Notes under the pieces: model-generated
Database searches by the model: none
The model's input: the letters and a program-made list of their open reading frames with translations, nothing else
Told to the model about the DNA's origin: nothing
Shown: piece after piece, positions 1 to 5,897 of the stretch
Layout: each line of letters begins with the position of its first letter
Numbering within the stretch: the first letter of the stretch is position 1
Assembly: GCA_018664745.1 (NCBI GenBank)
Contig: JABJNS010000181.1
Span: forward strand, 1 to 9,060
Direction of reading: 5' to 3'
DNA: 9,060 nucleotides
From: Flavobacteriales bacterium
Lineage (GTDB): Bacteria > Bacteroidota > Bacteroidia > Flavobacteriales > BACL11
Position numbers and translations under genes: made by a program

Positions 1-401
1 AATGATTTACAAGCGGTTGAACCAAATTCGCTTATCAAAGTAGTGTTTTCGGATTTACATTGAGGACAAATAACTATATTTGATGGTGGAGCAATGCCGT
101 ATTTTCTGAGTTTTTCTTTGGTTGCATCTGTCATCCATTCTGTAGTCCAAGCAGGAGAGTATACTATTTTCAACTCAAAATTATTGATGTCATTTTTTGT
201 TAAACAAGTTTTTATGTCATCCATGAATGTTTTTACGGCAGGACAACCCGAATAGGTAGGAGTGATTGAGATTGTAAGGCAGTCGTTCTCAAATTTCACT
301 TCTCGAATAACTCCTAATTCTACAACTGAAATTACAGGAATTTCAGGGTCAGGAACAGTATTTAAAAGTTCCCAAATGTATTTTGTATTACCACTTTGCA
401 T
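1..401 (-). CDS. paaD: PaaD, phenylacetyl-CoA epoxidase accessory subunit (C-terminus cut by window edge)
   Basis: This is the first 133 residues of PaaD; the rest lies outside the window. PaaD belongs to the MIP18/DUF59 family and is needed for an active phenylacetyl-CoA epoxidase, probably in iron or Fe-S cofactor assembly (family knowledge). Visible motifs are PDPEIPVISVVELGVIR (residues 17-33), TPTYSGCPA with the conserved Cys53 (47-55), SPAWTTEWM (82-90), YGIAPP (101-106), a CPQC pair (112-115) and SEFGSTACK with Cys131. The second half of the expected C-terminal zinc-ribbon-like Cys set would lie beyond base 1. The start is the ATG at 399-401, which overlaps the end of paaC by 14 bp and gives the N-terminal length usual for the family. 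The overlap implies co-transcription and probably translational coupling with paaC. Confidence 0.93.
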   Translation of the reverse strand, partial: MQSGNTKYIWELLNTVPDPEIPVISVVELGVIREVKFENDCLTISITPTYSGCPAVKTFMDDIKTCLTKNDINNFELKIVYSPAWTTEWMTDATKEKLRKYGIAPPSNIVICPQCKSENTTLISEFGSTACKS

Positions 402-1134
402 CTGGATATGCTCTTTGTAAAAATTGCATTTCAGATAAAATAAATCCTAAGTATTCAGTATGTAAACCTTTTTTTCCTCCAGTTGCCATATAAGCATCTT
501 CTGGTCGGGTTAATTTTGCTTTAGTAAGGATATTATTTACCATAGTATCCCAATCTGACTTTAACACAGAATTATCAACAGCAATACCTGAGTTTACCAA
601 CTCAGTATCCACCTCATCCATCTCAAAAAGTTCTCCTGTATACATCCAAAGTTCGTCTAAAGCAACTTGTGTTTTAGTATTACTTTCAGCTGTTCCATCT
701 CCTAAGCGAACTAACCAATTACTAGAATGACGTAAATGATATTTTACTTCTTTTAAGGATTTACTAGCTAAGGCTGAAAGCGTTTCATCTTTACTAGTTG
801 CAAGTTGAGTGTAAAATAAAAAATTGAAGACATCATGCAGAAAATTTCTTACAATTGTTGTTCCAAAATTTCCATTTTCTTGCTCCACTAACTGATGGTT
901 AAAAAACTCTCTTTCGTTTCTTCTGAAAGCTAATTCATCAGCTGATTTAGCACCATCTAATTGTGCTGCATATTGATAAAATCCATTAGCCTGTCCAAAC
1001 ATATCTAATGAGATGTTAGACATTGCAATATCTTCCTCTAAAGTTGGTCCGTTTGAACACCATTCTGACATTCTTTGTCCTAAAATTAAGGAGCTATCCG
1101 CAATTCTTAAAGTATATGTAAATAAATTACTCAT
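388..1134 (-). CDS. paaC: PaaC, phenylacetyl-CoA epoxidase structural subunit
   Basis: A 248-residue ferritin-like helical protein, the same length as E. coli PaaC as I remember it. PaaC pairs with PaaA in the cytoplasmic epoxidase that converts phenylacetyl-CoA to its ring-1,2-epoxide. It is a structural subunit that does not carry the working di-iron site (known from the E. coli complex). Family signatures are YTLRIADSSLILGQRMSEW (7-25), DMFGQANGF (44-52), LVEQENGNFGTTIVRNF (82-98), KEVKYHLRHSSNWLVRLGDG (128-147) and a near-C-terminal TGGKKGLHTEYLG (218-230) followed by EMQFLQRAYP. At 129-133 the spacing is E-x-x-x-H, not the ExxH seen twice in PaaA, which fits a non-catalytic role. The ATG lies 2 bp after the paaB stop and the 3' end overlaps paaD, so it sits inside one operon. 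Confidence 0.96.
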   Translation of the reverse strand: MSNLFTYTLRIADSSLILGQRMSEWCSNGPTLEEDIAMSNISLDMFGQANGFYQYAAQLDGAKSADELAFRRNEREFFNHQLVEQENGNFGTTIVRNFLHDVFNFLFYTQLATSKDETLSALASKSLKEVKYHLRHSSNWLVRLGDGTAESNTKTQVALDELWMYTGELFEMDEVDTELVNSGIAVDNSVLKSDWDTMVNNILTKAKLTRPEDAYMATGGKKGLHTEYLGFILSEMQFLQRAYPDAKW

Positions 1135-1136
1135 GC

Positions 1137-1421
1137 TTAAATATGTTTTGATCCTTCAGGCATAGTATAGAAGGTAGGGTGACGGTACATTTTATCATTT
1201 GATGGGTCAAAGAATGCTTCACTGTCTTCTGTTTCTGATGAAACAATATTTTCTGATTTTACAACCCAGATACATGAGCCTTCATTTCTTCTTGTGTACA
1301 ATTCTCTTGCATTTTCCAATGCCATTACTTTGTCGCTTGCATGTACATTTCCTGCATGTTTGTGGGCTAAGCCATTTTTACTTTGAATAAATACTTCCCA
1401 AACTGTTGCGTTTTCTGCCAT
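1137..1421 (-). CDS. paaB: PaaB, phenylacetyl-CoA epoxidase small subunit
   Basis: A 94-residue protein, the usual PaaB size. PaaB bridges PaaAC dimers in the epoxidase complex and is thought to help the reductase dock (family knowledge). Conserved stretches are WEVFIQSKNGLAHKHAGNVHA (8-28, W8 and the HxHxG-like segment), ALENARELYTRRNEGSCIWVV (34-54), and a C-terminal part with AFFDP, DKMYRHPTFY and PEGSKHI. These match the PaaB family nearly end to end. It starts at the ATG 1419-1421, 9 bp after the paaA stop, and ends 2 bp before paaC. No independent promoter is visible in either gap, so it should be expressed from the paaA promoter. Confidence 0.96.
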   Translation of the reverse strand: MAENATVWEVFIQSKNGLAHKHAGNVHASDKVMALENARELYTRRNEGSCIWVVKSENIVSSETEDSEAFFDPSNDKMYRHPTFYTMPEGSKHI

Positions 1422-1430
1422 AATATATTT

Positions 1431-2354
1431 TTAATTTGCTACTAATTCTTGTTTTTTAGCGTATGCTTTTGCTGCATTGCGTACCCATTCTCCTTCATCA
1501 TGAGCTTTTTTATGATGTGCAAGTCTTTGTTTGTTGCAGGGTCCATTTCCGTTTACAACACTCCAAAACTCATCCCAATCCATTTCCCCAAAATCATAAC
1601 TTTGCCTTTCTTCATTCCATTTTAAATCAGGGTCAGGAATAGTAAGTCCAATAACTTCAGCTTGCCCAACAGTTTTATCAATAAAATCTTGTCGTAAAGC
1701 ATCATTAGTTTGTCTTTTTATTTTCCATTTCATGGCATTCCCTGTTCTTGGAGAATCAGAATCCTGAGGACCAAACATCATTATTGAAGGCCACCAGAAA
1801 CGGTTCAATGCATCTTGTGCCATAGCTTTTTGTTCAGGTGTTCCTTTTGCCATTTCTGCCATTATTTCATAACCTTGTCTTTGGTGAAAACTTTCTTCTT
1901 TACAAATCTTAACCATTCCTCTAGAGTAAGGCCCATAAGATGTTCTTTGTAAAGAAACTTGATTAACAATAGCTGCACCATCTACTAGCCAACCTACAGC
2001 TCCCATATCCGCCCAACTTAAAGTAGGGTAATTAAAAATAGAAGAGTATTTTGCTTTTCCTTCATGGAGTTGCTGTACAAGTTCCTCACGAGAGATGCCT
2101 AAAGTTTCACAGGCAGAATATAAATACAAACCATGTCCTGCTTCATCCTGTACTTTGGCTAATAATATCATTTTTGCTCTAAGTGATGGAGCTCTTGTAA
2201 TCCAGTTTCCTTCAGGTTGCATTCCAATAATTTCGGAATGTGCATGTTGGGAAATTTGACGAATCAAATGCTTACGGTAAGCATCAGGCATCCAATCCTT
2301 AGGCTCAATTTTCTTTTCGGCATCAATACGCTCTTGAAATTTAATATCGTTCAT
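1431..2354 (-). CDS. paaA: PaaA, phenylacetyl-CoA epoxidase catalytic (di-iron) subunit
   Basis: A 307-residue catalytic subunit of the phenylacetyl-CoA 1,2-epoxidase, a bacterial di-iron multicomponent oxygenase that starts aerobic phenylacetate breakdown in the cytoplasm. Likely iron ligands can be read in sequence: Glu41 (in SEIIGMQPEGNW), the first ExxH at Glu71-His74 (VQDEAGHGLYLYS) and the second ExxH at Glu154-His157 (CKEESFHQR). Further family motifs are PEGNWITRAPSLRAKM (47-62), WLVDGAAIVNQVSLQRTSYGPY (122-143), FWWPSIMMFGPQDSDS (186-201) and the DWDEFWSVVNGNGPCNKQR segment. I chose the ATG at 2352-2354. A 7-codon extension to a TTG at 2375 is possible but would start inside the predicted -7 promoter element, and 307 residues fits the roughly 309 of E. 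coli PaaA. It is the first gene of the leftward paaABCD run. Confidence 0.96.
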   Translation of the reverse strand: MNDIKFQERIDAEKKIEPKDWMPDAYRKHLIRQISQHAHSEIIGMQPEGNWITRAPSLRAKMILLAKVQDEAGHGLYLYSACETLGISREELVQQLHEGKAKYSSIFNYPTLSWADMGAVGWLVDGAAIVNQVSLQRTSYGPYSRGMVKICKEESFHQRQGYEIMAEMAKGTPEQKAMAQDALNRFWWPSIMMFGPQDSDSPRTGNAMKWKIKRQTNDALRQDFIDKTVGQAEVIGLTIPDPDLKWNEERQSYDFGEMDWDEFWSVVNGNGPCNKQRLAHHKKAHDEGEWVRNAAKAYAKKQELVAN

Positions 2355-2372
2355 TATTAATATTTTGTTGTG

Positions 2373-2380
2373 CAAATTTA
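2373..2380 (-). promoter_or_regulatory. paaABCD promoter -7 element
   Basis: On the minus strand this reads TAAATTTG, matching the Bacteroidota sigma-ABfr -7 consensus TANNTTTG, and continues as CA. It lies 18 bp before the chosen paaA ATG, giving a short leader as is common in this phylum. No clear TTTG or TTG -33 box stands about 19-21 bp upstream; a weak TTTAG is the nearest. That would suit an activator-dependent promoter with the palindrome at 2401-2416. Confidence 0.5.
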
Positions 2381-2400
2381 TGAATTTATGCTCTCCTAAA

Positions 2401-2416
2401 TGTGATATTTGTCACA
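2401..2416. promoter_or_regulatory. Crp/Fnr-type operator candidate between paaA and paaE
   Basis: The 16 bases are TGTGA, six spacer bases (TATTTG), then TCACA. This is a perfect match to the CRP-type half-site pattern TGTGA-N6-TCACA and lies in the 114-bp divergent region between paaA and paaE. Its centre (2408.5) is about 40 bp upstream of the paaA transcription start inferred from the -7 element at 2373-2380, the classic class II activator position. It is about 49 bp upstream of the inferred paaE start. Crp/Fnr-family proteins, including HcpR-like regulators, recognise such sites and occur in Bacteroidota (family knowledge). Which protein binds here, and whether any does, is inference. 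Confidence 0.6.
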
Positions 2417-2444
2417 ATATCCTAATCGGTTTTATCTAAAATGA

Positions 2445-2452
2445 TATTTTTG
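2445..2452 (+). promoter_or_regulatory. paaE promoter -7 element
   Basis: TATTTTTG matches the Bacteroidota -7 consensus TANNTTTG and lies 16 bp before the paaE ATG. It is followed by CAG. No good -33 TTG box lies at the expected distance. The same TATTTTTGCAG string appears in the gap promoter on the other strand at 5817-5827. Confidence 0.5.
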
Positions 2453-2468
2453 CAGAAATTTTAAGATT

Positions 2469-3509
2469 ATGAATAAGTTTCACCCTTTAACAATTACAAA
2501 TATAACTAAGCTTACTGCTGATGCTGTAGCTATTAGTTTTGATGTTAGTAATAACTCTTTATTCCAATTTGAAGCCGGGCAATATATTACAATAAAGAAA
2601 GAAATAAATGGAGAGCAGGTAAGAAGGGCTTACTCTATTTGTAGTACTAATGCTGAAGGTGTAACTATTGGCGTTAAAAAAGTAGCAGGAGGGAAGATGT
2701 CCACTTTTTTGACTGAAAACATAAAAGAAGGAGAGGTGTTAGAAGTAATGCCGCCATCAGGTAATTTTATAATAAAAGGAGATAATAAACACATAGTGGG
2801 AATTTGTGCAGGAAGTGGTGTAACGCCAATTTTATCCATGATAAAAACGGTACTTGCTCAAGATTCAGATAATAAGTTTACTTTGATTTATGGAAATAAA
2901 ACTAAGGATTCTAGCATGTTTGCTGCTGAATTATTACAGTTGCAGGAAAATAATAGCGATCGTTTTAAAATCCATAACGCTTATTCTCGTGAAGGTGTAT
3001 CTGGAGCAATTAATGGGAGGTTGGACAAAAACACTATCCAACAGTTATTAAATACTTTTATGCCAATAAAAACGGCTGATGCTTATTTTATTTGTGGCCC
3101 TGGTGAGTTAATTGATAATGCAAATGAATTGTTATTACTGAATAATATCAATCAAGCTAAAATAAACTTTGAACGCTTTACAGTTGTTGAAAAAGAAGAA
3201 GTTGCTGATAATGCTGCTGTTGAGATTATTGCAAATGTAATGGTATCAGTCGATGGTGAAGATTTTGAATTTACCTTATCTAATAAAGGACAAACGATAT
3301 TAGATGCAGCAATGGAGCAAGGAGCTGATGTTCCTTTTTCTTGTAAAGGAGCAGTATGTTGTACTTGTAAGGCAAAAGTAATGGAAGGTAAAGTTACTAT
3401 GGATGCCAATTATTCTTTGTCGGAAGAAGAAGTAGCTGAAGGTTTTGTTTTAGGTTGCCAAGCACGCCCAGCTTCAGCCAATGTGGTGGTTGATTTTGAT
3501 GAGATGTAA
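2469..3509 (+). CDS. paaE: PaaE, phenylacetyl-CoA epoxidase reductase
   Basis: A 346-residue cytoplasmic flavo-iron-sulfur reductase that feeds electrons from NAD(P)H to the PaaA di-iron site. Three domains appear in order. The first is an FAD-binding barrel (about 1-100) with the flavin motif RAYSICS at 53-59 and the GGKMSTFL segment at 74-81. The second is a ferredoxin-NADP reductase-type nucleotide domain (about 105-225) with AGSGVTPILSM (114-124) and FICGPGELI (207-215). The third is a C-terminal plant-type 2Fe-2S ferredoxin domain (about 255-346) with cluster ligands Cys292, Cys297, Cys300 and Cys330 in the CX4CX2C...C pattern. This architecture and length are those of PaaE. Related class IA reductases of other hydroxylases share the fold, but the neighbouring paaABCD settles the identity. 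Unusually, it is transcribed divergently from paaA and is not the last gene of the same operon. A strong terminator follows 26 bp after the stop. Confidence 0.96.
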   Translation: MNKFHPLTITNITKLTADAVAISFDVSNNSLFQFEAGQYITIKKEINGEQVRRAYSICSTNAEGVTIGVKKVAGGKMSTFLTENIKEGEVLEVMPPSGNFIIKGDNKHIVGICAGSGVTPILSMIKTVLAQDSDNKFTLIYGNKTKDSSMFAAELLQLQENNSDRFKIHNAYSREGVSGAINGRLDKNTIQQLLNTFMPIKTADAYFICGPGELIDNANELLLLNNINQAKINFERFTVVEKEEVADNAAVEIIANVMVSVDGEDFEFTLSNKGQTILDAAMEQGADVPFSCKGAVCCTCKAKVMEGKVTMDANYSLSEEEVAEGFVLGCQARPASANVVVDFDEM

Positions 3510-3535
3510 ATAGAATGTGTTTTTATGTAAAGAAG

Positions 3536-3563
3536 AAGCCAAGCAAAATGCTTGGCTTTTTTT
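3536..3563 (+). terminator. paaE intrinsic terminator
   Basis: A perfect 10-bp stem (AAGCCAAGCA at 3536-3545, its complement at 3549-3558) with an AAA loop runs directly into seven T residues (3557-3563). It starts 26 bp after the paaE stop codon. This is a textbook Rho-independent terminator for rightward transcription. The minus strand has only a mixed purine tail, so it looks one-directional. Confidence 0.92.
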
Positions 3564-3608
3564 ATGCTAAATACTTGTATTTATTTTAAACAGATTTTTT
3601 TTACAACT

Positions 3609-3671
3609 ACTTTGATGCAAATAACAAAGACTTTGATGTAAAATACAAACACTTTGATTTTGAATATTGCT
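3609..3671. repeat. Three-copy repeat with exact 21-bp period
   Basis: ACTTTGAT occurs at 3609, 3630 and 3651, exactly 21 bp apart. Copies 1 and 2 agree at 17 of 21 positions. Copy 3 keeps only the first eight bases well. The first copy is also an inverted repeat, CTTTG-N10-CAAAG, and the second keeps TTTG-N10-CAAA, so each unit looks like a separate dyad binding site two helical turns from the next. The array sits in the gene-free stretch between the convergent ends of paaE and the membrane-protein gene, between two terminators. Its role is unknown; tandem regulator sites for a short transcript or a relic promoter are possible. Confidence 0.75.
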
Positions 3672-3740
3672 AGAGGTAATGGTTGTGAAAACACCATAAA
3701 AAAAGGTTGTTTGTATAATTAGCCGATAATTGTTTAATTT

Positions 3741-3773
3741 AGTGGGTAGTAAAAATTACTGCCCACTTTTTAT
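3741..3773 (+). terminator. Plus-oriented terminator without an assigned gene
   Basis: A 12-bp stem (3741-3752 with 3756-3767) with an AAA loop is followed by a T tract (3767-3771, then ATTT). In plus-strand RNA every pair forms, one of them a G-U wobble (3747 with 3761). In minus-strand RNA that position becomes an A-C mismatch and the tail is AAATTAAAC, so the plus direction is favoured. It begins right after the stop codon of the leftward membrane gene and overlaps its last codon region. It may still serve weakly as that gene's 3' hairpin, or back up the paaE terminator, or end an unannotated transcript from the interval 3564-3740. Confidence 0.7.
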
Positions 3774-4336
3774 TTCCAGCTAAAAGAATTAGCTAATACT
3801 AAAAGAATTATTCCTTGCAATCCAACTAAAAAATAATGCAGGATATTGATTTGTGTTTTAGCATCAGTAATTTCAAAACCATATTCCAAAGTTTTGTAAA
3901 ATAAAAAGGAAATCCCTAGGCCAATGAGGTATCCTAATTGCTTATTGATGTCAATCTTTGCTAGTAATTCTTTATCCTGTGCAACTAGCGTTTCGGCACG
4001 CAGCAAATAACCACCAAAAACAAAAGTAAACTGATAACCAATATAAACTAAAAGGGCAGAAGTAAAGGTGTATTGCAAAGCCATAAATACCAAAAGAGTG
4101 GTTAGCATTATTATTTCAACTCCCATGGAAATTTGAAAGAATTTACGGATGTTAAGTAGCTTATCATAAAACTTTGCAATTACTAGCATTGCAGCAGCAA
4201 GAGCAATACCACCTAAAGAGTAAATAGAAGGGTCAGTTAGTGGTTGATAAATTGTAAATAGTATACCAACAGATAAACCTGTAAAAGATGAGTTTAGTAG
4301 TTTATACCAAAGAAAGTTATTTTCTTTTAACTTCAC
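3770..4336 (-). CDS. Conserved six-helix integral membrane protein, function unknown
   Basis: A 188-residue hydrophobic protein I cannot assign to a characterised family. Six membrane segments can be read at about 15-33, 38-56, 66-88, 91-112, 132-150 and 164-184. Basic loops occur after segment 2 (KFYDKLLNIRK) and around RAET (113-116), with a longer charged loop AQDKELLAKIDINKQ (119-133) between segments 4 and 5. Size and helix count resemble half of an MFS-type transporter, but no transporter signature is clear, so that is only a possibility. The start is a GTG at 4334-4336; no ATG lies near. It begins 12 bp after the gap stop codon, so it is probably co-transcribed with gap and translated by coupling across the palindrome at 4339-4362. 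It has no signal peptide beyond the first helix and no cytochrome or metal motif. Confidence 0.85.
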   Translation of the reverse strand: MKLKENNFLWYKLLNSSFTGLSVGILFTIYQPLTDPSIYSLGGIALAAAMLVIAKFYDKLLNIRKFFQISMGVEIIMLTTLLVFMALQYTFTSALLVYIGYQFTFVFGGYLLRAETLVAQDKELLAKIDINKQLGYLIGLGISFLFYKTLEYGFEITDAKTQINILHYFLVGLQGIILLVLANSFSWK

Positions 4337-4338
4337 CT

Positions 4339-4362
4339 TAACTTACTATTAATAGTAAGTTA
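4339..4362. repeat. Perfect 24-bp palindrome over the gap stop codon
   Basis: TAACTTACTATT (4339-4350) is followed immediately by its exact reverse complement (4351-4362). The gap stop codon (4349-4351) lies at the centre. The downstream membrane gene starts 3 bp beyond the palindrome. In the leftward mRNA it can fold to a stem of about 10 bp with a four-base loop that includes stop-codon bases, covering the region where the next ribosome must load. No T tract follows, so it is not a normal terminator. A translational coupling hairpin or a protein-binding dyad are the likely readings. Confidence 0.8.
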
Positions 4363-5788
4363 GTCTTCTAACTTTAGCAACTTGTTTTGCTAAACGGATA
4401 ACTTGTTTTGTGTACCCAAACTCATTATCGTACCATACATATAGTACTACATCTTCACCATCAGCAGTAGCAATAGTTGCTTGGCTATCGTAAACTGAAC
4501 AACAGTTGTTTCCAATAATATCAGTAGAAACTAATTCAGGATCCACTTGGTAGTTAATTTGGTTTACTAAATTTCCTTTTAGTGCAGCTTCTCTAATCGT
4601 ATTGTTTATTTCATCAACTGAAGTTGCTTTATTAAGGTTTAACTTAAGAATAGCTAAGGATACATTTGCAGTAGGTACTCTTACTGCATTTGCTGAAAGT
4701 TTTCCTTCCAATGACGGAATTACTTTTGTAACTGCATTTCCAGCTCCAGTTGAAGTAATTACCATATTAATGGCTGCTGACCTTCCTCTTCTTGGTTTCT
4801 TGTGCATGTTGTCCAATAAGTTTTGGTCATTCGTGTAAGAGTGTACTGTTTCCAAGTGTCCTTTAACTACACCATATTTATTTTCAATAATATGTAAAAT
4901 AGGAGCAATACAGTTTGTAGTGCAGGAAGCAGCTGAGAAAATATCAGTGTTATCTACATCAATTTCTTTTGAGTTTATTCCGTAAACAATATTAGGAATT
5001 CCTTTACCAGGAGCAGTTAATAATACTTTACTTACTCCTTTGGATTGTAAGTGGCGCGATAAAGCTTCTTTATCAGTAAATGCACCTGTATTGTCAATCA
5101 ATAAAGCATTGTCAATTCCGTGTACTGTATAGTCAATATCTTCAGGGTTTCCGCCATCAATAAACTTAATTACTTGTCCGTTTACTACAATTGCTTGGTT
5201 TGCTAAATCTACATCAACCACTCCTCTGAATGCTCCATGTACGGAATCGTTCCTAAGTAAGGCAGCTCTTTTTACAATTTGAGCATCTGTTAATCTTCTT
5301 ACAACAATTGCTTTTAATCTTAATTGCTGTCCTTTTCCTGCTTGTTTTATTAATTCTCTTGCAGCTAATCTTCCAATTCTTCCAAACCCGTAAAGGATTA
5401 CATCTTTAGGTTCAACATCATTATTGTCAGCACCTATGATGTGGCTTAATTTATCTGATAAAAAAGTATTAGCATCAGTTGCTCCACTTTCTAGATACTC
5501 AGCTGTTAGTAAACCAATATCTAATTTTGAAGGCGCTAAATCCATGTTCCCCATTTCAGCAGCTAAAAGAGCGGCAACTTCAACATTATTTTCTCTACCA
5601 ACTACTTTGTTAGCATATGAGATATAATTCATCAATTCTGAAACACCAATTTCTAGTAGGTGGTTTCTAAAAAGTATCAATTCAATTCCTTTATCGTACA
5701 TTAATGTACCTACTGAATTTAATAAATTAACTGCTGATTTTTCTTTGTTTACCCAATCGTTTAATTGCGTTTCATAAGATGATGACAT
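4349..5788 (-). CDS. gap: Long-form glyceraldehyde-3-phosphate dehydrogenase
   Basis: A 479-residue cytoplasmic GAPDH that interconverts glyceraldehyde-3-phosphate and 1,3-bisphosphoglycerate. The dehydrogenase core starts near residue 129, after an N-terminal helical extension of about 125 residues; ordinary GAPDH is about 335 in total. Core landmarks are the nucleotide motif GFGRIG (134-139), NDSVHGAF (180-187), catalytic Cys289 in SAASCTTNC, catalytic His316 in ETVHSYTNDQ, INMVITSTGAGNAVTKVIP (340-358) and WYDNEFGY (452-459). The acidic Asn-Asp pair that usually follows the second beta strand in NAD enzymes is replaced by Val-Arg-Arg (163-165). This suggests NADP use (inference). Long GAPDHs of this type are known in Bacteroidota and some gammaproteobacteria. 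I use the ATG at 5786-5788. A GTG-started extension of 28 codons would run through the promoter element and repeats and encodes an unlikely hydrophobic leader. Confidence 0.94.
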   Translation of the reverse strand: MSSSYETQLNDWVNKEKSAVNLLNSVGTLMYDKGIELILFRNHLLEIGVSELMNYISYANKVVGRENNVEVAALLAAEMGNMDLAPSKLDIGLLTAEYLESGATDANTFLSDKLSHIIGADNNDVEPKDVILYGFGRIGRLAARELIKQAGKGQQLRLKAIVVRRLTDAQIVKRAALLRNDSVHGAFRGVVDVDLANQAIVVNGQVIKFIDGGNPEDIDYTVHGIDNALLIDNTGAFTDKEALSRHLQSKGVSKVLLTAPGKGIPNIVYGINSKEIDVDNTDIFSAASCTTNCIAPILHIIENKYGVVKGHLETVHSYTNDQNLLDNMHKKPRRGRSAAINMVITSTGAGNAVTKVIPSLEGKLSANAVRVPTANVSLAILKLNLNKATSVDEINNTIREAALKGNLVNQINYQVDPELVSTDIIGNNCCSVYDSQATIATADGEDVVLYVWYDNEFGYTKQVIRLAKQVAKVRRLTYY

Positions 5789-5819
5789 GCGTTTTATTTT
5801 TTTGATTATAAAATTGCTG

Positions 5820-5827
5820 CAAAAATA
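5820..5827 (-). promoter_or_regulatory. gap promoter -7 element
   Basis: On the minus strand this reads TATTTTTG, matching TANNTTTG, and continues CAG. It is 31 bp before the chosen gap ATG, which supports that start over the upstream GTG. The phased CTAGTGGCTT repeats begin 4 bp upstream of it and cover the place where a -33 box would be. Confidence 0.55.
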
Positions 5828-5831
5828 GTTT

Positions 5832-5897
5832 TTATAAATAAATAAGCCACTAGTAATAAGTAAAAAAGCCACTAGCTATAAAATTTTAATGACTAGT
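5832..5897. repeat. Phased ACTAG repeat array upstream of gap
   Basis: On the minus strand two 22-bp units lie head to tail (5875-5854 and 5853-5832). Each starts CTAGTGGCTT and they agree at 19 of 22 positions. On the plus strand AAGCCACTAG is thus repeated at 5844-5853 and 5866-5875. A third ACTAGT stands at 5892-5897 in the same register, so ACTAG begins at 5849, 5871 and 5892. A weaker CCTAGT at 5906 is out of phase. Spacing of two helical turns next to the gap -7 element suggests tandem operator sites for a regulator of gap, of dapF, or of both. The regulator is unknown. Confidence 0.7.

Noticed and set aside
1199..1390. Open frames opposite paaB, paaE, gap, dapF and the acetyltransferase gene
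   Set aside because: They lie wholly inside strongly recognised genes on the other strand and show no protein family features.
2355..2375. Seven-codon TTG-started extension of PaaA
   Set aside because: The TTG lies within the predicted promoter element and the ATG at 2354 gives the normal family length.
3564..3641. 25-codon plus-strand ORF starting in the paaE terminator tail
   Set aside because: Low-complexity composition, start inside the T tract of a terminator, and coding only through the DNA repeats; no family resemblance.
3678..3697. Weak ATGGT...ACCAT inverted repeat
   Set aside because: Only five pairs with an irregular interior; expected by chance in AT-rich DNA.
5789..5872. 28-codon N-terminal extension of GAPDH from a GTG, reading as a hydrophobic leader
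   Set aside because: It runs through the predicted -7 element and the CTAGTGGCTT repeats, GAPDH is cytoplasmic, and the ATG at 5788 gives the length expected for the long-form family.
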